Shown piece by piece: positions 30,449 through 42,411 of a stretch of 64,000 bases of DNA. The notes below the pieces were generated by a model. The model saw only the letters and a program-made list of their open reading frames with translations. It searched no databases and was not told the DNA's origin. The stretch is taken from the NCBI RefSeq assembly GCF_000330505.1, contig NW_004443770.1, positions 323,099-387,098 of the forward strand. The letters run 5' to 3'. The DNA comes from Entamoeba invadens IP1. Its lineage: Eukaryota; Evosea; Mastigamoebida; Endamoebidae. Within the stretch, counting starts at the first letter, position 1, and the number at the start of each line of letters is the position of its first letter. A program made the position numbers and the translations under genes.

Positions 30449-30805
30449 CAACCTTACCATATTTAAATTATATTTGTACCATTTATTTTATTACCTTTAG
30501 TATATAGAATAGAATCTATATTCTAATCTATATACTATAGAATAGAATCTTTAGAATATTTATTTTTTTATAACTTTTACTATAATAAGTTATAAAAAAT
30601 ATTTTTTTATAAAATTTATTATTTTTAATTTGTAAAAAAAATAAAGTCTTTCAAAGACAAAATTGGCTCTGATGTAATAAATAATTAATTTCTAAAAATA
30701 AATAGTTAAACAAATAATAAAAAAATTAAATATAAATGGTATCTCACATTTGTTGCAATCTATAACGAGAAGTGCGGAATGAAGACAAAGTAAAGTCACA
30801 ATGAA
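30449..30805. other. Intergenic, AT-rich
   Basis: Contains overlapping ATAGAATAGAATCTATATTCTA palindromic words at about 30500-30560. Nothing else is recognised. Confidence 0.45.
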
Positions 30806-31398
30806 TTACAGCTCCTCATCGTCGATCAAGAAACCTATAATGTCCTTCTTCTTATAGCTCCCCTTCTTGACAAACTTTTCTATGATAAGTGTGTTGAGTT
30901 TAATATCAAACGAATTCAACAAATTTGCAAATCCTGTGAGTCTTGCTTGTTCCATGAAGGATTTTTCATCATTGATATCCTCCGCAACATTGGCAAATAG
31001 TCCTTGTTTGATAGCCTCGGGCGCGATTTTAAAAAATTCCTTTGCTCCTTTTTCTTTGACGAGATTTGTGAGTTTGTGTATCATTGCAAGTCTCGTATTT
31101 TTCTTCTTTTCTCCAAAGAGCGTTTCGCACACCTCTCTCAAGGTTGTCACTTTGAGATCGTCAAACATCACGACGATTCCTTCCTCTTCAATTTTTTTCA
31201 TCTCATTTGTTATTAATTTTATTTTTTGTAAAAAGTTATTAAAAAGTTATTAAAAATAGTAAAAAAGAAAAAATGACAAACTAGAATCGCACATAATAAA
31301 TCGGAGTCGTCTGGTAACTCTGCTTTTGGGGAAAATGTCTCTATCATCATTTGAAGGGTCGAAATGTCTTGTTTGCTTAGTACGTCTTCGGTTTTCAT
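30806..31398 (-). CDS. Hypothetical protein, two exons
   Basis: Exons 31398-31282 and 31201-30806 (80-nt GTTTGT...GAG intron) encode 170 aa. The N-terminus is acidic and hydrophobic (MKTEDVLSKQDISTLQMMIE, then DDSDLLCAIL). The rest is helical and Lys-rich, with a SAP-like stretch (LKVTTLREVCETLFGEKKKN) and a basic end (KKGSYKKKDIIGFLIDDEEL). No firm family is recognised. The resemblance to SAP-type DNA-binding helices is weak. The second exon happens to begin with ATG, so it might also be read alone, but the first exon extends it in frame and carries a proper donor. Confidence 0.5.
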
Positions 31399-32125
31399 AT
31401 GTTTTTGGAAGTTATGACTTTTTTGTTTTTAAAAAAAGTTTATCTCTTTTCGGTTGTATAAAATGTTTTTCTCTTTTTATATTTTTGTGATTTGCTTTTT
31501 TTTCGTTTTCGAAGATTTTTCTTGGTATTTAATTAATTAATAGTATATTATAATTATATCTATAAATTATTAATTTTTGTTCAAGCGAATTATTGAATTA
31601 AATACTTCAAATTTTTTAATTTAACACTTAAAAATTAAAAACAAATCGGGATTATTTTCCTAAAATAATACTGACAATTCTAATAAATTATAGTTTAAAT
31701 TAAGTTTTTGAATGGTTACAAAAATACAAATAATAATTCTATTAATAAGTAATTATAATAAAAAAGGTCTTTAATTATTAAGAATGAAACAGCAGTCTTA
31801 TTACGCACAAAAAACGGGAAATATTAGCTGTAATTTCATTTCTGATTTTTTTTGCTTTCTTTACTTTTCTTTTGTTTTTTCCAAAATACATTTCTAATAT
31901 TTTAACGTTGTTATGCCGAGATCAATCAATTTAATAACAGTTCGATTTTATATGGAAATATTGTTGTAATTAAAATTTATTATAAATATATTACAAATAA
32001 ACCATATTTATAGTACTAAACTATAATAAGCCACACCAGCAAACAAAAATGATTTTGTTTTTCGACGATTAAAGCGTTCATTTCCAAACAAACGTGTCGA
32101 ATAAAAAAATCAGAAAGTTCATTTG
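31399..32125. other. Intergenic between divergent genes
   Basis: AT-rich, with T-runs on both sides. Nothing is recognised. Confidence 0.5.
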
Positions 32126-33012
32126 ATGTCGACAGAAGAGAAGCCACTTCAAGTTGTGATAATCGGGGAAGGCTCAGTTGGTAAGAGTTCGTTATGCCTG
32201 ATGTTTGTGAAGGGGGAGTTCAACATTGAGTATAACCCAACCATTGAAGAAACATATCCAACTGAAGTGAATGTCGATGGTAAAGTTGTTAAGATGTCGA
32301 TAGTGTTTGTTATACTATAATATAATAATATGGATGGAGTGAATATATATTTAATAATATATATATAATAATATTATTATTTAATAATAATAATATAATA
32401 TATATATTATATACAATCTAATTTAAATAGTAATGAATACTACTAATAACTAGAGATACAGGTTTGTACTATAAGTGTATATACTTACTATTAAACTAAT
32501 GTAATTTATGTTAAACTATTAAATAATAATAAATAGCTGGGCAAGAAGAATATGGTTTGTGTTAGTAAATAAGAATTAAACGATGATAGATTGACATACT
32601 AGTGTCGTTGCGAGACCAATTTTACGTGAAAGGCGACGCATTTATTTTGGTATATTCCATTGACAATTTAAACTCATTTCATTCGTTAAATATTCACTAT
32701 GAAACAATAGCGGGCCTTCGAAAAGGGAAAAAAATGGCTGTAGTTCTTGTTGGTAACAAATGTGATTTAGAGGCCCAGCGGGCCATTCAAAAATCCGACT
32801 TACAGCAGCTGTCAGAGAAGTTTAATAATGCCCCCTATTATGAAACATCCGCTCAAAATAATATCAATGTAAAAGAAGTCTTTGAAACGATAGCAAGAGA
32901 GACTTTGAAAAACGCGGCCGAAGAGGCTGCAACACAGACAAAGACGATTCAAAGTAATCATCCCAGTCAAGTGACGGAATCTGAAAGAGGTGGGTGTTGT
33001 TACATCCTTTAA
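32126..33012 (+). CDS. Ras/Rap-family small GTPase with microexons (four exons)
   Basis: Exons 32126-32304, 32454-32461 (8 nt), 32537-32554 (18 nt) and 32603-33012 give 204 aa. All three introns (149, 75, 48 nt) start GTTTGT and end TAG. The G1 loop GEGSVGKSS and effector YNPTIEETY are in exon 1. The two microexons exactly build the G3 motif, VDTAGQEEY. Exon 4 supplies SLRDQFYVKGDAFILVYS, VGNKCD (G4) and ETSA (G5). The C-terminus CCYIL contains a CAAX box (CYIL, Leu-type, probably geranylgeranylated). The effector loop and G3 place it with Ras/Rap rather than Rab. It should be a membrane-bound signalling switch. Without the microexons the protein would lack its catalytic Gln, so splicing is essential. 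Confidence 0.93.
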
Positions 33013-33089
33013 TTCTCATTGAATAGTTTATTTAATTGTTTTTAGATAGTAAATAGAATTACTGTGTTTATTTTAGAACTAATCTTTTG

Positions 33090-33133
33090 TAATAATAATA
33101 TAATATAATATAATATAATATATATATATATAT
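33090..33133. repeat. TAATA/TA microsatellite before assembly gap
   Basis: AATAATAATATAATATAATA grading into a pure TA run ending at the gap. The gap probably exists because this simple repeat could not be assembled. Confidence 0.8.
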
Positions 33134-33233
33134 NNNNNNNNNNNNNNNNNNNNNNNNNNNNNNNNNNNNNNNNNNNNNNNNNNNNNNNNNNNNNNNNNNN
33201 NNNNNNNNNNNNNNNNNNNNNNNNNNNNNNNNN
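33134..33233. other. Assembly gap (100 N)
   Basis: Exactly 100 N residues, a conventional length for a gap of unknown size. The real distance between the Ras gene and the ABC transporter is therefore not known. Confidence 0.95.
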
Positions 33234-33349
33234 TATTATTATAAAAGTACTAATAAGTAGTATATAACAATAAATTTATGAACTTCAAAATAACGAGTGT
33301 ATTATATAAAATAATAGTAAATATAAATGAATTAAATAACAAATAATCT

Positions 33350-36300
33350 TCATTCCATTGATGAAGAGGAATCAGTAAACTTCTCAACATTCGGCCTTGA
33401 TAACAATTGAGCACCAGAGTTGTTTCGTTCAGAAGTGTGTTGGAATTGAATAGGTGAAGCTCTAGTAGAATCATTAGCAAGTAAATTGACCTTTATCTTT
33501 GGACTTAAAGATACAGAATTGTCTTTGTCAGATTTAGATGAACTTGAAGAAGATAGAGAGGACGTTGAAGAGGACATGATAATTTTCTTGGTATGAGCAA
33601 GTCTACGTAACTCTTCCACACAACCAGATTGTTGTACAAGTCCATGAAAGAGTGTGTCTTTCTCTTTAATTAAATTAAGTGGAGTGTCCATTTCTTTTAA
33701 TTTTCCTTTATCAAAGACCATCACTTTATTTGAGTCCATAATAGTCTGTAATCTATGTGCTACAGTGATCACAGTAATGTCTTTAAAGTTCCTTCTGACC
33801 ATCATTTGAATATTTCTATCTGTTTGAATATCTATATTAGCAGTTGCTTCGTCCATAATTAAGATCTTAGAATTTTTCAATAATGCTCGAGCTAAACAAA
33901 TTAACTGTCTTTGACCCAAAGAGAAGTTGTCACCACCTTCTGTCACAACATCATCAAGTTGATTTGTTGATTCGACCATTAAAAGTACTTTTCGTAATTT
34001 GTCATCGTCCATTTGGTTCCATGGATCCAAATTGTCTCTTACAGTACCACTAAATAGTGTGGCTTCCTGTGGTAATATACACATTTTCTTCCTCAAGATA
34101 TCAAGAGGAATTGTAGAGATGTCGATTCCATCAACAAATATTTTACCGGAGTACGCTTCTTCTATTCTAAAAAGTCCAGCCATCAAAGTGGACTTCCCAC
34201 TCCCCGTTCGACCAACAACACCAACTTTGGCTTTTGCTACTATTTTGGCATTAATCCCTTTCAAAACCATGGGAAGTCCTCTTCGATATCTAAATTTGAA
34301 ATCAGAGAATTCAACAGAACCCGTTGATGGCCAGGAAGGTGGAGGGTTATGATATTTGTCTTTGACACTCTCAGACTCTTCAGCTCTCAATTTCTTGAGC
34401 TGCAAGACTCTTTCTGTTGACTGCATGTTTGTCTCAATTTCAATGATGGACATAGCAAAGACATTGACGGTTGATGGAATGTTACATATGTTTGTCAGAG
34501 CAGTACCTGCAAGGGAAGGTTCCATTGACTTTTGCAACTTGGTAATGACCAATACTGTGACTGTTACAAAACAAATGAAGACTCCCAACCAATCCATTCT
34601 TTGGAGCATCCTATTTGTTATTGAATTACAAGGTATTAGAAGTTTCAACAAACCAGTATTTAGCCATTTTAGTAAGGTAGAGAGACGTTGTGTTATTCTT
34701 AATCTTCTCTATAAGTTTATCTTTGAACTGTTCTTGTCCATTTGAAGATCTTATAGTGGAAAGGCCAAGTAAAGTCTGATCGTAGTGAACAAAGATAGGA
34801 GCTCGTGTTATACCTTCAAGTCTCTGTAACTCGATGATTGGTTTGGAAACAAAGATGTAAAGACAAACGAAGATGATGGCAATGACCAACACTAATATAA
34901 CCAAGTAGATAGATGCCTTACAAATAGTGATAGCTACTATTACAATAGTAGTTATATTAACAATTAAAGGCTCACTGGTTGGTGGTATAGTGAAGTCGAC
35001 GTTCTGGAAATCTCTTGAAAAGTAATTGATAATTCTTCCCATTGGTGTCACATCGAAGAATCCCAACTTGCACTTTAACAACTTGTGAATCAAATTCTTG
35101 TGAAGTCGTACAGACACTATTAAACAGAAAAGAATGATTGCTTCTTCAGTCAAGAAGATACCCGCTATGTCTCCAACAAATGAATAAGCAAAGATGTTGA
35201 AAAGTCCTTTGTCGCCTTGTGGAGCTCCTTTTAGTGGTCGAATAGACTTCCCCCACTTAGTGAGATAAGTGTTGTAGAAGTAAAGTGCACAAATTCTACC
35301 CGCCAAGCACAACCACATTATGAAGAACATCAAGAGGGAACCAGACTTGATATATTGCCAATACACATGTAATGGTACTCTTCCTATTTCTCTTGTCTCT
35401 TCTCTTGTTTTTGTACCTGAAGCGTCTGAAGTGATGATTTCTTCTTCTTGTTCTTCTTCTTTTTGAATCTTCTTACTCAGTGTCTTCACAAATTGGGACG
35501 CTGGGATATTCGACTTCTTGAGCTCTTCTAATGAACCATTAAATACCATTTGGTTCTTGTCAATAACAAGAATCCTGTCTGCCTTCTCTAAGAAGTACGT
35601 CTGGTTGGTTACAACAATTCTGGTCTTCTTTGCTAAATGCTTTTGAATGGCATTTTCAAAGATATAAGTCCCAACTTTGAAATCAACTGCACTGAGGGGG
35701 TCGTCGAGTAAAATGATGTCTTTGGGGTCGTATAAAGCACGCGCGATATTCACTCGTTGTCGTTGCCCTCCAGATAAGTTGGCACCTTTCTCTGCGATCA
35801 CATAAGCATCACCTCCTACTAAAGAATCGATGTCAGTTGCTAAACAAGCATCATATACTGCACTCTGATACTGTTTCTTATCATAAGAAGTCAAGAAGCA
35901 GATGTTCTCTCTGACTGACGCATTCATCATCCAAGGCGTCTGGCTTGTGTAAGTGATCTTTCCATTGATTACAGTGTCTCCTTGTGTCTTTTCCAACTCA
36001 TTTAGAAGTGACAATAAGAATGAACTCTTACCACCTCCTACACTACCAAGAACACAGACTAATTCACCTTTCTTGATCTTTAATTCATCACAGGCAAATG
36101 CAGTTTCGTTATTAGGGAAACTGTAATTGACTCGACTCATTTCAACTGCATATTCACTTTTACTTGCAGTCGAAGTGATTGGGACCAATTCCGGAGTTGT
36201 CAAAAATTTGTTGATTCTTTTTAAAGAAACATTCAAACAAGTGATATTAGCCATACCAATACCAACTGTTCTTATTGGAATTCTTATAGAATTGAACAGT

Positions 36301-37424
36301 GCAATTGAAGTGACAACAATTGGTAAAGTAATTGCGGCTTCTGAATATACCATAGCTACAAACATTAAAACTGCCATCATCGGTCCAACATCAATAGTGA
36401 AAGTAAAGAACATTGCTCTAAAGAATCCAGTGAAGTACAAGAACACTATTTCCCAATTTCTGTATTTGTTCACTTTATCTTCTAAAGGCTTTTCCCATCT
36501 ATTGTACTTGATGAATTTGATATTTCGTAATATTTCATTGAAGAATGAAAGTCTCTTATCTTTAGACGCAACAAACTTGTTATAGAAGAATGTGTTGACA
36601 CGTCCATAGCACAAATTAACTATTAAGAAGAAAGCTAATACTACTAGAGGAACATATACCCACTTACCGACATAATATCCCATAAAAGAGTATAACACAA
36701 TAAACATAGGCGGTGACGCAATACCCGTCATAAAGTACTCTAAATTGGATAAGAAAGTAGAAGAGTCATTTGACATCAAGTTGACCAATCTTCCAGGTTC
36801 TGCTATTCCTGCTGCATTCAATTTAAGTGCTTTCTCATAGATGACACCAATCAATCCATTTCGTATTCTTAGGGAAGTGGTGAACATAAACTTCTTAGCA
36901 CATTCACTTGATGAACATGCTATCATTTGAAAACAAAATGTTAAGAAGATAAAAAGTATTCCAGTGCTCTTGGGAGCATCTTCTTTATTTAGCCACTTTG
37001 TAATGAACTGGCATTCCAATGGAAATGCAATTGAAAACAAGTCGTAGATGGCAACCATTAAGTACATGAATAAAAATCTCTTCCATTCGCGTTTTAAAAT
37101 CACTTTACCTATTGACGGATTCTTGTTGAGACTCTGCTTCTTCCATTCAGATTTGTAGTACTCAACTTCGTCTTCGACATTCAAATTTTTAGAAACAGGA
37201 TTCATGTCTTTCACTGTCAAATTCCCTTTTTGGCCTTTCATTATCTGCTTCATAGCCATTCGAAATAAAATTGTTTTAAAAACATTTTTGAATGTGTTTT
37301 GAGACTTCTCGTTCTCAATCACGTCAGTACTTTCAAAGTAAGCATCTTCTTCTGTTGATGAAGAAGAAGTTTCAACTGACTCACTGAAGAGCTCAATTTC
37401 TTTGGTGCTCTTGTTCAAGGTCAT
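33350..37424 (-). CDS. ABCC/MRP-type full ABC transporter
   Basis: Exon 1 (37424-34654) and exon 2 (34610-33350) join across a 43-nt GTTTGT...TAG intron in the second membrane domain, giving 1343 aa. The layout is TMD1-NBD1-TMD2-NBD2, with an acidic N-terminus and no extra N-terminal TMD0. NBD1 has Walker A GSVGGGKSS, signature LSGGQRQRVNIARA and Walker B IILLDDPLSAVD. NBD2 has GRTGSGKST, the ABCC-typical signature variant FSLGQRQLICLARA and ILIMDEATANID. The Ser-rich C-terminus is probably regulatory. ABCC proteins export organic anions, glutathione conjugates or drugs. Splicing reads KYWMLQRMDWLGV, matching the family's RWL-x-x-R stretch. Confidence 0.93.
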
Positions 37425-38764
37425 GGTGATATCAAAAAAGATTAGTTTACCCTTTATATAATACTTTTAAAGGTTTTCAAAAAGATCAAAAAGTGGGACA
37501 TTTTTTTAAACTGTTAATATTGCTTTCTTCCCAATTTAGTAATGTTTTTAATTATTTGAATAATATCGAATTATAATTATGATTTTCAAAACTTTAACAC
37601 TTGTTTTTTTTATATCTTTACATACAAACTCCTTGTTTTCTTGGTTTTGTATAAGATTCACTCCGTGAATCTTTTTGTTTGTTCATTTTTTTGAACAATC
37701 ATCAAAAATTAAAAATTATAAATAATTTTTAAAAAATACTATTATTTATGGTTTTTATATAATATAACTTTAGTTATTCAACTTAATTATAAATATACAA
37801 AAGTGTGTGTTATTAAAAACTTCAAAAAAGTGAATGTTTCATTAGATATTTTGGGAAAAATAATCGAATAGTATAATTATTAATAATTATTCATTTCAAA
37901 TGATAAAACCAATTAATTGTTAATTTAAATTGTATTTTAAAATTTTTTAATAATAATTTGCAAATTTTTAATTGTATTTATTTTAATGGTAAATTTTATT
38001 ATAATAAGTTATTTTATTTTTTTTAATTTTTAAAAATAAAATAAAAATAAAAAGTTCAAAAAAATGAAATAAATTGTCGTTTGTAAAAATCAAATTTGTC
38101 CATTTTTTAGTATAAATTATACATATTATGGTTTTGTTGTTAAAAACTCAAAACTAACATGGATTGTTATGTCAAAATTATTTGAATTGTGTTTTTTTTG
38201 AAAAATAAATAATTGTTTTAAATACAAATAAAAAACCATACTCTTTATATTTTTTTAGATTTAAAATATAGTTTGTTATTTCACAACAACAAATAATAGT
38301 GGCAAAAACTTATACAAACAAACTACAAAACATGTTGAAGAATCGATCAATTAGCTATAACAGCATCTTTTTTAATTTAAATGTCAAAAAATAAACATTG
38401 GAAGAAGTTCACCATTATTATAATGGTTGTCTAGTTTGATTGTTATGTATTTTTAAATTTCAAATAACCATTTACAACACAAAAGTTATAGCAACGAGTT
38501 TGTAATTTAACATTGTTAAACAATTTATTTGAATTTTTTTGTGAAATTTTGTTTTATAGATACAAACTCATCTTTTGTAATTTGTACAACTTAAACAGTT
38601 TTAAAATGTTTTGAAAGCTATTTTACTCAATAAAGACAAATAACTCAAAATGACAAATTCTATTATAATAATTTATTTTATTATAAAACATAGAGTTTGT
38701 TTTGTCCTTCATTTATAGTGTTATGTATAGTTTAAATACTATAAATTATTATTTTGATTTTGCA
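37425..38764. other. Intergenic, AT-rich, 1.3 kb
   Basis: Long spacer between the ABC transporter start and the PHAF1 gene stop. No ORF with coding character and no RNA was recognised. Confidence 0.5.
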
Positions 38765-39881
38765 TTATTTTGGAGCGGTCACCAGTATTTTCATAATTCT
38801 GTCCTTCTTCACCAAGAAGCGCATTCCCTTCATATTTTCAAGCGAGTAAAATTTATTTTCAAAATCCGTCTTTTCGAGTGCAAATGTGTAGCTTTTCTCC
38901 TGTGAGCTCCACTTCATGTGAATTCAATAAACTTTATAATGAAACAGATACAACTCATCAAGTAAAATGAATTGAATTTTAATAACAACAAACGTCGTCA
39001 CGATATGAAATAACCCTTTTGTCGTTGCTACAAATGAACCAATGACACTGCGCAAACACATTAAAGCAATCATCGCTAATATCATTAGTGTGAAGAACAT
39101 ATCCAATAACAACAAATAAAGTGTTAAATAACACTTCAATACCGCGATCGAAGTACTCCCATATTACTATTCCATCTTGTCTGCTGACATTCTGTGTGTC
39201 TCCAAAAATAGAACGTACCTCACTTACAGTTGCTCCTATAGCAAGATGCGATTTGTCGACATTGTCTCCAATCGCAAATGAAAGGACATTGTCCTTCTAT
39301 GTGTCACTCTTTTTATTAAGAAATGAACGAACCAACAAACAACTAAAACATCTTTAGAAGAAGGAAACTCAATCAGTTTAGTTGGTTGAATGACTTGATT
39401 GTCACTCGACATTTGTATTTCTTGAATATACTGCCCGTTTTGTTTCATAATGATTTCCGGATTTTTAGTCAAATCAAATTTGAAGTCTTCAACAACGCCT
39501 TTACCTGAAGAAGAAATGTAATACTTCTCTTTCGTTTTTTTGATACTTGGATTCAAGACAGTGACTCGTGTTAAACACTGAGAATTGTCAAAATCAAAAA
39601 TTAAATTCAAATTAGACACCGTTTTTGATGAGTATGTCGCTTTATATTTCTACCTATTAATACTAAACCAGTCGTTTTAATAGATATAGTTTTATAGTTT
39701 TATAATAAAATAAATAAGTTATTATAATATAAAAACAAACTCCTTCTTCCTCTACTATCGTCTCGACTAACTTTTTCATGTTTCTCATCATTTTAACTAC
39801 ATGGAACATTGGCATCCCCATAAACATTCCATCGATTATAGCGCAACGGAAATTGATGAATATTTGTTCTTCTTCTTCCAT
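38765..39881 (-). CDS. PHAF1 (UPF0183) family protein, four exons
   Basis: Exons 39881-39741, 39649-39341, 39296-38994 and 38911-38765 give 299 aa. Introns of 91, 44 and 82 nt all start GTTTGT; acceptors are TAG, TAG and AAG (the last could also be the CAG seven bases on). The spliced protein aligns by eye with PHAF1/C16orf70. GMFMGMPMFHVVKMM and LNLIFDFDNSQCLTRVTVLN fit its N-terminal repeat. IGATVSEVRSIFGDTQNV, EYFDRGIEVLF and GYVLHTNDISDDCFNVFAQC fit the diagnostic end (YFxxGxDILFD...FVLHTN...FNxYxxC). PHAF1 pairs with BCAS3 at phagophores in other eukaryotes. The protein is shorter than the usual 420 or so residues. Confidence 0.8.
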
Positions 39882-40104
39882 TCTTTTTTTTTCAAGTTCA
39901 TTTTCGTCATTTTTCTTTTGAAATGGGAAAAAAATGATTGAAAGTAATTCAAATAAAACATTTTTTATTTTTAATTAACTATCATTCTAGATATCTAGTT
40001 ATTGAAATAATTAATAACTTATTACTATTAATACTAATATACAAGATAGCATCTAAAATATATGACTAACCATAACATAACCCTATTCACCACGAAAACA
40101 TAAA

Positions 40105-41754
40105 TCATAAATGGACATTGTAAACTGATTCGAGCAAATTCAAAATGTGTTTAGTGTACGACACCTTTTTGAGCAGCGCGATGTTTGGCTTAATGAACCC
40201 TTCGACGATCTTCTCTCTATCCACATCATTAACCGCCTCGATAATTTTCTGAACCACATAATTTGCGAATTGGTCCTGCATCATTTTGACTATCCCATCG
40301 TTGACATAGATCTCTTCAAGTATCTGTGCGCGTTCGTTCTGTGTTGCGTGCTTAAAACATTTCTCTATGACATTTGAAGAGTACTTTCCCATTGAGAGTC
40401 TGACTATATTTCCTTTTAATTTGGTTAAGATGATATGTCTGTCGTTGTCATACCCTCTCTCCAGTACATTCTGCACAACATAATTCCCATATTGGTCTTC
40501 CGTCAGATTCAACGACTGTGGTTCGATGATCTTTAATAAGTCGACTACACAGTCGTAGTCGACACTTTCTATTACCCTTTGAACTACTCGACACCCATAT
40601 GGATGTCTACAACATTCTAACACTATCCCATTCAACGCCTTGACTACATCCATCACCATACTTCTATCCCCCTTTTCTACGCATTTCTGAATGACATGAT
40701 TCCCATTCTGGTCTTCTATGCATTGGACTAAATGTCCTCGCAATTCTTCAAAAAGAAGTTTGCGGTCTTTCATTGCAGCATACTCCACAGCCTTTTGGAC
40801 GACTCGACACCCATACATGTGCAATGTCAAGCGCAAAACATTGTTTTTCATTTGCGCGGGAACAGCGTGACGACTCTCGGGGACAAATTCAAGTGCCTTT
40901 TGGATCACGTAGTTTGCAAACAAGTCGGCAGAGAGCTCGACAATATGACTTTGAATAGCTCGCCAAATCGTCAGTCGTTCATCCGCAGTCCCCTTTTCGA
41001 TATTTTGTTGGACACTACGACTGCCGTGGTGTTCTTTACTCATCGCAACATAGTCAGCGGGAGCGTTTTGTTCCATTTGGTACATATAAGTGTTTTGGAA
41101 GGGCATTGTGTAGTTTGGTACAGGGTATCCAAAGGTATTATAAGTGTTCTGATAATAGTTCTCGTCGCTCTCTTCCTCACCGCTCGACACATTCGAGTCG
41201 TTGTCCGACGTGTTATTCGAGCTATTTGAATTCTCACTGTTGTCCTCCTCACTCTCCTCCTCGTCCGATGAATTTTGGGAGGACACGTCATCACTTTCTT
41301 CCCGTTCGTCGATGTCGTCGTCAAGGGGCTTTTCCCCGCGTGGCGCGTAATTTTCTTGATTGTGAGGTTGTGAGGAGTCTTGGTGTTCTTCTGGGTTAGG
41401 GTTGTCTCCAGTGTCTGTCTTTTGAGTCTCTTCTTTAAGGCGAGAGTTACTGTTCTTGAGATCACTGATGATATTGGTGAAGTCGAAGGTTTGTTTGTAA
41501 GCCTTTTTTAATACCGCCTCATACCCCTTCGGTAAGTTCCAAGCAAATAACGGTTTGGGCAAACGAGGGTCTGGTGGCTTCTGTTGGAAATATAGAATGT
41601 GATAGTCCGGATGCGCCCTATACGCCTGCTTCTCTAACTCTTCTAATGTTAACACCTCAGAAGCACCTGTGCGATCAACTTGTGGCGGCGCAGACGTCGA
41701 TCGCGATTCGTTGAACAGCAGGCGCTGAACAATGTCTTGTGGGGCGTTTGCCAT
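40105..41754 (-). CDS. Pumilio-family RNA-binding protein
   Basis: The 549-aa protein has a disordered N-terminus with an Asp/Glu/Ser/Asn-rich segment (about 110-200) and a C-terminal Pumilio homology domain of about eight 36-residue repeats from about 235. The repeats carry the typical R2-helix motifs: GSRSVQQNIE, FANYVIQKALE, CRVVQKAVE, GNHVIQKCVE, GCRVVQRVIE, GNYVVQNVLE, SSNVIEKCFK and FANYVVQKIIE. The base-reading positions can be read from these: N/Y/Q, C/R/Q, N/H/Q, S/N/E and so on. It should bind UGUA-type elements in mRNA 3' UTRs and repress translation or promote decay in the cytosol. The gene has no intron. Confidence 0.95.
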   Translation of the reverse strand: MANAPQDIVQRLLFNESRSTSAPPQVDRTGASEVLTLEELEKQAYRAHPDYHILYFQQKPPDPRLPKPLFAWNLPKGYEAVLKKAYKQTFDFTNIISDLKNSNSRLKEETQKTDTGDNPNPEEHQDSSQPHNQENYAPRGEKPLDDDIDEREESDDVSSQNSSDEEESEEDNSENSNSSNNTSDNDSNVSSGEEESDENYYQNTYNTFGYPVPNYTMPFQNTYMYQMEQNAPADYVAMSKEHHGSRSVQQNIEKGTADERLTIWRAIQSHIVELSADLFANYVIQKALEFVPESRHAVPAQMKNNVLRLTLHMYGCRVVQKAVEYAAMKDRKLLFEELRGHLVQCIEDQNGNHVIQKCVEKGDRSMVMDVVKALNGIVLECCRHPYGCRVVQRVIESVDYDCVVDLLKIIEPQSLNLTEDQYGNYVVQNVLERGYDNDRHIILTKLKGNIVRLSMGKYSSNVIEKCFKHATQNERAQILEEIYVNDGIVKMMQDQFANYVVQKIIEAVNDVDREKIVEGFIKPNIALLKKVSYTKHILNLLESVYNVHL

Positions 41755-42411
41755 GAATTAACACCTATCTTTTCGTGTTCCTCCAATGGAACACTTACCA
41801 CAATCAATTCTCTTTCTAGTTTCTTATCTGGTTTCATTTACTAGACAGTATAATTCATCTAGTCGGGTGTGGCTGGTGGATTTTAGTATGGTTTAGTTGA
41901 AAGTAAAATTTATTATTATTATTCTAAAAAGAAAAGTGGATTATCTTTTCAATTTTGAGAAGAATTTTTTAGGCGAAAAACTTATTTTTTCAGAGGAACA
42001 AGTTTACCAAGAATTGAAATTAGAATGAAAAGTGATTGGTTAATAGATTATTAATTTAGACTTATAAATACATTTACTATTAATATTAATTTGTAGGGTT
42101 ATAAGTTTATTGTATAGAATAGTTGTAAATAATATAAATCACTGCACTTTTTCAAGTTTACTTGTTTCAAAACGTTTATTAAAAACAAATATTATAATTT
42201 GTTATTTAAAATATAGTAAATTTGTAATTGAACTTACTAATGTTTAGTAGTTTTTATTAATAGAGTTGAATTTATTAAATAATAATTCAATTATAAAATT
42301 ATAATAAAAGATATATTTATAATGGTTTATATTATATTGTAAAATAAATAATAAATGTATAATATTAATAACATTTTTTTTGTCATTACAATCTCAAAAA
42401 AAAGACGTGTG
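41755..42411. other. Intergenic between divergent genes
   Basis: AT-rich spacer. An in-frame ATG at 42355 lies upstream of the SmG start; it would add 19 residues (MYNINNIFFVITISKKRRV) that the family lacks, so it was not used. Confidence 0.45.

Noticed and set aside
38702..38905. 67-codon plus-strand frame
   Set aside because: Opposite strand of the last exon of the PHAF1 gene.
40732..41229. 165-codon plus-strand frame
   Set aside because: Antisense shadow within the Pumilio gene.
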